This document shows, piece after piece, positions 1 to 7,900 of a stretch of DNA of 10,366 nucleotides. The notes below the pieces were generated by a model that was given only the letters and a program-made list of their open reading frames with translations, was not told the DNA's origin and did no database searches. Source of the DNA: Baffinella frigidus. Lineage: Eukaryota > Cryptophyceae > Cryptomonadales > Baffinellaceae. Made by a program: the position numbers and the translations under genes. Location of the stretch: the NCBI GenBank assembly GCA_026770585.1, contig MU646594.1:48838-59203 (forward strand), written 5' to 3'. The number at the start of each line of letters is the position of its first letter. Position 1 is the stretch's first letter.

Positions 1-63
1 ACCCCCTACCCCCTACCCCATATCCCCTGTATCCTCCACCCTCCTCCACCCTCCACCCAAAAC

Positions 64-93
64 CTCGGGCCCGAGGAGGTGAAGGGGCCGCGC
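64..93 (-). pseudogene. 3' echo of exon 16
   Basis: About 30 nt repeat the end of exon 16: it reads ARPLHLLGPE where the exon has GRPVRLLGPE. It keeps the GAG-GT donor, here GTTTTGG. It has no matching acceptor. It lies 141 bp downstream in transcript sense. Confidence 0.75.
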
Positions 94-96
94 TAC

Positions 97-175
97 ACCC
101 TGCACCCTGCATCCTGCACCCTGCACCCTTCACCCTGCACCCTGCACCCTGCACCCTGCACCCTGCTCCCCACAC
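97..175 (+). repeat. CCCTGCA heptamer array
   Basis: About eleven slightly varied copies of CCCTGCA follow the exon 16 donor. In transcript sense this is G-rich (TGCAGGG), opposite to most arrays in the window. Positions 1-60 hold a related C-rich array (CCCCTA, CCACCCT) with the same orientation. Confidence 0.85.
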
Positions 176-204
176 CCTCAATCCCCAAATCCTCAACCCG
201 AAAC

Positions 205-294
205 CTCTGGCCCGAGGAGACGGACAGGGCGGCCTCTAGCGTCCCACATGCGGGCCCCGCCGTCCCCGCCGATCGACAGCCACAGCTTCGACAC
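205..294 (-). CDS. Exon 16 (WD40 blade 7, WD motif)
   Basis: The acceptor is CAACCCGCAG and the donor CCAGAG before GTTTCGG, phase 0, 30 codons. It reads VSKLWLSIGGDGGARMWD and then ARGRPVRLLGPE. G-G-D-G-G-A-R-M-W-D is a clear WD40 repeat end and closes the seventh blade. The gene continues past the left edge, because the frame is open and a donor follows. Confidence 0.92.
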
Positions 295-1915
295 CTGCGG
301 GTTGCGTGGATGGGGCTCTTAATGGCGAGCGTGGTGCGTGCATGGGGCGTCAAATGTCCAAGCGCGTGCGCGGATGGGGCTTTCAATGCCAAGCGTGGTG
401 CGTTGGGAGCGGAGGGGTTGGAGATTGAGGAGTAGGGGTCAGGGATTAGGGGTTATGGTTTATGGTTTATGGTTTATGGTTTATGGTTCTATGGTTTTAT
501 GGTTTATGGTTTATGGCTTATGGGTCATGGTTTATGGTTCAAGGTTCAGGGTTTAGAGTTGATGCAGGTTAGGGGTGAATATGCAGGGGTACACATTACT
601 GGCGAGCAGGTGATGTTGACGACGGTGGGGTTGGAGGCTAGGGGTTTGGGGTTGAGGGAGTAGGGTTGAGTGTTGGAGTGTTGAGGCATCTGGATATACA
701 ACCCCGTGTGTAAAGTCACTCCGGCCATCCTACACGGGGTTGTATCCCCAGAAGGCATGCGAACGTAGCGGCGAGCATGTGATGTTAACGACAGCCTGCC
801 AGTGCGCCTGAAACCGCCGCAGCCACGCGGACGGTCCATCTATTCGACCTTTTCAGTTTACTCCATCCGTTCAACCTTTTCAGTCTAGAGCTTGATATGT
901 GTACCGGCGAGCAGGTGATGTTGACGACAGCCTGCCAGTGCGGCGCCTGCAGGCGCCGCAACCGCACCCTGAACCCTAAACTCTGGACCTTGGGCCTGCA
1001 GAGGCGACAAACGGGTCCAAATCCAAGGTCAAATCTGTCAACTTGAAAGCTGGGACTCCTCTAAGTACCGGCGAGCAGGTGATGTTAACGACAGCCTGCC
1101 AGTGCGCCTGGAAGCGCCGCAGCCGCACGAACCCCAGCTCCCCGGATGTCTTTAGCCTCCACATCTGCGTTGGTTCATCATATCGTTACTTGACTCGAAG
1201 GGGTTTACTTCCCTGGCCGGTTCACCGGTTAGGGATGCCTCTCCATGGTCAGGGTGTAGGGTTGCCGCTGCAAGTTTAGGGCGTGCATTTTCAGACTGAC
1301 TGGGAGCACCCCGGACGTCTTCAGCCTCCACATCTGCGGTCATCGATGTCAGGGAAGAGAACCCCTTAACTAACAATACGATCAACCAAACCGAGTCAAG
1401 TAACAATATGACCAACCAAACCCCTGAACACTTGGCCATAAATGCTCGACCCTCGAACATTAGAACCCTCACTCCCCGGACGTCTTGAGCCTCCAAACCT
1501 GCGTTCATGGCAGCCTATATTTTAGGGACAACTTAGGGTTTGGAACTTTATGTTTGGGGCTGAGGGTTTAGGGTTTGGTGTGTCCTGCCTCTCGTTGAGG
1601 CGGATCAACCCCTCGATTTCAGGGAAGTGACCCCCTTAGCCCTAACCCTTCAACCCTTGAAACCCAGCTCCCCGAACGTCTTCAGCCTCCACGTCAGCGA
1701 TTTCAGGCTGGTTTATGGTTTATGGTTTATGGTTTAGGGTTTAGGGTTTAGGGTTGAGGGTTTGGGGTTTAGGTTTAGGACGCTTCCATTTCAGGGAAGT
1801 GAGACCCTGCACGAACGTCTTTTTGCTAAACCCTTAACCCGAACCCCTCAACCCCGCACGCGAGGCACCTTGACAGCCCCAGAGCGCTCTCCGAGCAACA
1901 CGCAAACCCTACACC

Positions 1916-1982
<67 letters not shown>

Positions 1983-4900
1983 ACTCTCATCCCTCACACC
2001 CAACCCTGAGCCCTCAATGGACCTGTACAGCGCCGGATGACTCGCCAAGGAGCAGGCGGGCCTTGGAGGGCGCCGCGCGGTCGGGGTGGTACGCCATTGT
2101 CGAGACTGAGTCCGGCTGCGTCCTGCGAGCAAGGATTTAGGGTTTAGGGTGCTGGTTGAGCACCTGCGGGAGAGTTTCGGGTTTCGTGTTTCAGGTTTCG
2201 TGTTTCGAGTTTCGGGTGGCAAATTTCGGGTGTCGGGTTCCGGGGTTCAAATTTCGGGTTTTGGGTTCAGGGTTGACCTGAGGGAGAGGGAGTGTGTGGG
2301 CGTGGCCTCTGTGATGTTCCCCGGACGCGGGTCGTCTGGGAACATCTCCTGCGTTCGGGCTTAGGGTTCAGGATTCAGGGGTTTCGGATGTTCGGGTTCA
2401 GGCTTTGGGGTTGAGGTTTCAAGGTTTGGGGTTGGGTGGGGGGGGGCGCAAGGGTTTAGGGGTTAAGAGGTTGAGGGTTTAGTGTTTAAGGTTTAGAGAT
2501 TACGGTTTGGGGTCTAGGGGTTTAGGGTGTAGGGTTTACGGGGGCCACGGAGAGGATCTTTTTCTCGGCGCCCACGTCGATCGCGTGCACGTGCCCCGAT
2601 CTGGATTTGGGGTTTGGGGTTTAGGGTTTAGGAATGAGGGTTTGGGGTTTGGGGTTTGGGGTTTGGGGTTTGGGGTTTGGGGTTTGGGGTTTGGGGTTTG
2701 GGGTTTGGGGTTTGGGGTTAAGGGTTTAAGGTCAGGGGTTTCGGGCTTCGGGTTTATGGTTTCGGGTTTATGGTTTATGGTTTATGGTTTATGGTTTATG
2801 GTTTATGGTTTATGGTTTATGGTTTATGGTTTATGGTTTATGGTTTATGGTTTATGATTCATGGTTTATGGTTGGGGAGTTACCCGACGCCCACGAGGAG
2901 GTAGTCGGTCCCCGGGAGCCAGAGCAAGCAGAAGATCGAGGCCTGCCCCTCCTGCTCAGCCTGCGCTCCAGAGGCATGATTCGTCAACAGTTGCGGGCAT
3001 GAGATACATTACTGCCAGTAAGCGGGGCTGCAGAATTCTACTAAAGAACAACGCCTGCCGCCCACCGTCTTTAGGGTTTAGGGTTTAGGGTTTAGTGTTT
3101 AGTGTTTAGTGTTTAGCTCAACCGTCCCACGGATCGTCGCCACACAGCGGACTACAGAGTGATTTCTCCATAACCGCACCCATACGTGAATACGGTTCAC
3201 AGTCCGCGTGCGGTCCACACACGTGATCCGTCAACAGTCGCTGGTGGCTCATCCCCGCCAGTAAGCGGGGTTGCAGAATTCTACCAAAGAAGAAGAAAGA
3301 GAATGTTAAATCACGAGAAGCAGATTTTCAATAATATGACTTTCACAAATCACGAGACGCAGTTTTTTAATATTAATTATCCGGATAATAGGGTGGTAAC
3401 ATCGAAAAAGGAGAAGGGGCGTGCCTGGGAGGAGGAGGCATCCGGGGGGTCGTTGAGCTGCCGCGCCGTCAGCTTGAACGCCAGCCTGCGCCACCACCGC
3501 ATATTTGACCATCATGCATGTTTGACCACAAAGTGTATGTTTACCCATCATGCATATTTGACCACCGAAGGCCGAAAAAAATGGCTCCAATGCCAATGGG
3601 AGGAGGCATCAGGAGGGTCGTTGAGGTGCCGCGCTGTGGTCCAGGGTTTCGGGTTTCGGGTTTTGGGTTTGTAGGGTTTAGGGTGTAGGGTTTAGGATAT
3701 AGGGTTTAGGGTTTAGGATGTGGGGTTTGAGGTTTGGAATTTAGAACCCTCCACATTGAACCAGGTGCGCGCACCACCGAATGCACTCTTTACGAATGGG
3801 GGGGGGGGGGATCGCAAAATCATGGGTGTTACAGAGCGGAATCCAGCTGAGCGCGTTCCTGCAAGCCACTAGGTGCGGGTGAAGAAAAAAACTAAGAAAA
3901 CTGACCATATGCTCGTAACGTCCTTACCAGATGCTCTCAAGAAAGACATCACGCGGGGCCCTCGGAAAATCAACAACAACCCTTTCCCATTTTTTGAGAG
4001 CCGACTCCAGGGAGATTTCAAAACTCAGAACCTCGACACACTTACCCGAGGAAGTGACAGCCCGAAAAACACACCCCGTGAGGACGTGACAACCCGAACA
4101 AAAAAACCTGCCTGCGGACGAGACACGCGCTGCACACACCTAACCGAGGACGTGACGTGGGAAAGAAGGCCATACACACACCTGCCTTCAGACGTTACAC
4201 CCCAAAACGCACCTATCCGAGGACGTGACGTGGAATAGGAAGGCCCTACACACAATAGAAGGCCCTACACACACCTGCCCGAGGACGTGACGTGGAATAG
4301 AAGGTCGCCAGACGCGTCCCCAGAGGCGATAACCCAGTCGTCTGGGTCCATCCCCGCGCGTTCGCAGAGACACAGCGACAGGATGTCCGTCTGCCCACCC
4401 CACATGCCATCTATTAACACAGGCCATCTATTAACACAGGCCATCTATCACCGCAGGCCATCTATTTACACAGGCCATCTATTATCATAGTCCATCTATT
4501 ACCACAGGCCATCTATTTGCCGCGCGTTCGCAGAGGCACAGCGACAGGATTTCCGTCTGCCAAAACGCAACGTTTCGTGTTAAACGTGTTTCGTGGTACA
4601 GATGAAACATTATTGCGCATGGCAAGGGCGCACCGGGCTAGATTTTTGGCGACATTCCCGGATGGATTCTCGCCAGCATCAACTTTACTCGTAGATGGAT
4701 TCAAAAATGAAAGTATGACATGAAATGAAATTCTGACAAAGAAATTCTGAAGCACCTTGTGCGCGGGAATGAGCGTGGGACGTAAGTCCTCGGAGTTGGG
4801 GTCAAAGGGCCAGAACGCGACGACACGGCTTGACCGACTATTCTCAAGTTGACACGCTGGGTTCCCGGTACATATCTGTCAACTTGAGATCGAAAAAGAG

Positions 4901-7900
4901 CGCCCGAGATCCCCAAATTCGTGAGCCTAACCACTTAGCAGCCACCGGGGGCATCACGGATACAGTCCATGTACTAGAATCTTATCCATTGCCCTGGAAC
5001 CTAACCGGAATTTCACCTTGAATCCAAGGCGAAAAGGTCCTCGGTCGCTGCTAAGTGGTAGACCGAGACAGCGCGCACCTTATGCGCAGGGATGAGCGTG
5101 GGGCGTGCGTCTTCCGAGTGAGGATCCGAGGGCCAGAACGCGACGACTCGGCTCCAGCCTACTCCGACGAGGGGGTTGTGGATGTACTGGTGCGGAACTA
5201 ACCACGCGAGCGCTGAGACCTGCACGATTTCATGTGGAAACACTTTTAATATATAAAGCTGGATTCATTCACAATTACTACACGTTTGTTTTTCTATTAC
5301 TGACACAGAGCGGCAATATACGTATATAACGTGGCGCCACAGAGCGGATTCAGCCTACTCCGACTAGCGGGTTGTGGATGTATTGGTGCGGGACTAGCCA
5401 CGCGAGCGCTGAGACCTGGGTTAGCGTTTGGGGTTTAGGGTTTGAGGTTTAGGGTTTTGGGTTTTGGGTTCAGCATTTAGGGTTTTGGGTTCAGGGTGAA
5501 GGGTTTGGGGTTTAGGGTTTTAGGTTTAGGGTTTAAGGGTTGAGGTTTAGGGTTTAGCGATGCGTTGCTACGGTGTCAGGCGTGAGACATCTGAGGCATG
5601 GACTGCCTCACCCACGCGACGACAGGCTGTACCCCAAACACCTCTTATTTTTTTTAACAAGTATTATAACGGTCACGCTTACGGGGTCTTGACGAGTCAC
5701 TTGCACCTTTTCAGAAGGTCACAACGCGGTCATTTTAAAGATCCGTGACGAAAAGGTTAATATTGGTGGACGTGAATTGAATAGAAAGACAGTTATCGAA
5801 ACGTGATTTTCTAGATATAAACATAAAATCACAACAATGTTTTAAATTCATATATTACATTTCTGCGGTATTTTTAGCCGTGCGTCCATCGACTCGAAGG
5901 TAACCAGGATTTCAATTCCTGGTACTAAATTGAAAACGAGTGTTGCTGTTCGGAATACGAACGTGAGTCCATCGACTCGACCCCTTTGTACCAGCTACAA
6001 TAGTAATAGAGGGGGTGATTAAAAAGACGCACTCAAGTTGGTGCACAGGTCGTCGTCGTGGGGCACCGGAACAGTAGGAGGGGGCTCATAACCTACACAC
6101 TACATACCTCACATAAGGCTCATAACCTCATAACATACAGATGGCTCATAACCTACATTAGGCTCATAACCTGATATGCCGCGTGTGCTTGCTGTCGGGC
6201 GTGACTCGGACACGGTGGGTATGCTGTTGGACAAATATTTACATCTTGTTCGCAGCAGGCTGCTGGGACCTCACGGTCAAGTTTAGGGAAGTCGCCTCGA
6301 TGAGGTTCTACGCGCGGACGTGCAGCCGGACGTGCAGTGCAAAAATAGGCTCGGTGTCCATCTATTCGCCTGGAAGAGCTTCAACAACGTAACAAAGCAA
6401 GTTAACGGACGGGAAAGCAAGTAAACGGACGGGAAAGCGAGTAAACGGACGGGGAAAGCGAGTAAACGGACGGACACGGACCTCGCGGTCGAGCTTAGGG
6501 AAGTCGCCTAGGCAGACTCCTGAGTTGAAATTCCACACGCGGACCGCGCCGTCGTGCGCCCCTGAGGGTTTGGAGATTCGGGTTTGGGGTTTGGGGTTTT
6601 GGGTTTGGGGTTTGGGGTTTGGGGTTTGAGGTTTGAGGTTTGGGGTTTGGGGTTTGGGGTTTGTGGTTTGTGGTTTTGGATTTGAGGTTTTGGGTTTGGG
6701 CTCAAGGTTTAGGCTGTAGGGGTTAGGGTTTAGGGTTTAGCAGGGTTTAGGGTTTAGGGTTTATCAGGGTTGAGGGTTGAGGGTTTATCAGGGTTGAGGG
6801 TTTGGGGTTTGGAAGTTAGGGTTTACCAGTGACGAGGCGGCGGCCCGAGTGGTCGAGAGTCGCAGCTGTCACGGGGCACCCGCGTGCGATCTCGAAGTGC
6901 GATATGGTCTCTCTGTTCGGGAGGGGGAGGGGGTCAGAGATTTGGGGTTTAGGGTTTAAGGTTTAAGGTTTTAGGGTTTAAGGGTTTGGGGGTCGGGATT
7001 TGGTGGTTGTGGTTGAAGGTTTGAGGTTTAGAGTTCAGGATTCAGGGTTCAGGGTTTGGAGGTTCAGGTTTAGGGTTTGAGGTAATCACCTGGTAGTCAT
7101 CCCGACGACCGTAGGGTTTAGGGTTTGAGGTTTACGGCTGAGGGTGAGCACACAGGCAAAGCTCTAGTGGTTGCGGGGTTTAGGTTAAGCACCCACTAAG
7201 CCCTTACGCCTCTAGGCTTGAGGTTTTCGGGGTTTCGGGGGAGAACCCGCTAGTCATTCCGATGACTGTTGCGTCCTTCTCTCCCACCAAGATCAGTTGG
7301 TGGAACACCTGGGTGTTTGGGGTTTGGGGTTTGGGGTTTGGGGTTTGGGGTTTGGGGTTTGGGGTTTGGGGTTTGGGGTTTGGGGTTTGGGGTTTGAGGT
7401 TTGGGGTTTGAGGTTTGGGGTTTGGGGGTTGGGGGAACACCTGGGTGTTGACGGTGTAACGTTAAGGGCGTAGGTAGTTAAGTTGATCTCTTTTCAAAAA
7501 ACTCCGAGGGTAACAAAAAAGTCCAGGGGCTAGGGTTGAGGGTGATGCGGCGCGCGCGCTGAATCAGCGATTTTGCCACTGACCGGAGAGTAGCAAGCGG
7601 TGACGGTCGTCTGCGCGCAGCCTGCCAGCCGCGCCTTCTCCAGCTCTTCGTGTAGCTAAATTACCACACGCTTGCTTCAACATCACTAGTAAAGATCGCC
7701 AGGTGCAGTAAATTTCATAACCGAAATATTTTAAATTAAATCATTTTTCCTATGAAACGTTTGAAATTAAATCAGTTTTCCTATGATGGAATGTTCCAAA
7801 TTAAATCAGGTTTGAAATGCCACAGACCGGGGAGTAGCAAGCGGTGACGGTAGTCTGTGCGCACCCTGCCAGCCGCGCCTTCTCCAGCTCTTCGTGCAGC

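Larger units (their letters stand above)
600..967 (-). pseudogene. Three 3' echoes of exon 15
   Basis: There are three copies of the exon 15 3' end, at 967-905, 827-769 and 623-600, keeping about 63, 59 and 24 nt. All contain the VVNITCSP codons. The donors read CCG-GTACAC (intact), CCG-CTACGT (GT lost) and CCA-GTAATG (GT kept). The nearest has a 3-bp insertion (RRLQAPHW in place of RRFQAHW). None has the exon's 5' end or acceptor. The edges lie at 905, 769 and 600, spaced 164, 136 and 169 bp from exon 15 outward. Confidence 0.88.

Noticed and set aside
1-200. A chromosome end
   Set aside because: The arrays are degenerate, mixed in unit and strand, and lie within introns of a gene that runs out of both window edges.
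451-663. Open frames encoding Met-Val-Tyr-Gly-type periodic peptides on the + strand (also at 2507-3002)
   Set aside because: A 7-bp unit reads in all three frames and stays open whenever it contains no stop. No codon bias, domain or splice context supports a protein.
3873-4238. A + strand 121-codon open frame
   Set aside because: It reads through the antisense of the exon 9 donor ladder, which explains its repeated GRDV/EDVT peptides.
4407-4518. CRISPR array
   Set aside because: The 17-bp units are directly adjacent, with no unique spacers, and the context is eukaryotic. The 34-bp repeats at 9843-10026 were rejected for the same reason.
5884-5960. tRNA gene
   Set aside because: A T-arm-like stem is visible near 5904, but no acceptor, D or anticodon arm fits around it.
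7204-7440. Minus-strand open frame of proline/asparagine/lysine repeats ending in VFHQLILVG
   Set aside because: The N-terminal part is the TTTGGGG array read in reverse; only the last stretch from 7308 down to 7247 is coding, as exon 5. The same applies to 6508-6705.
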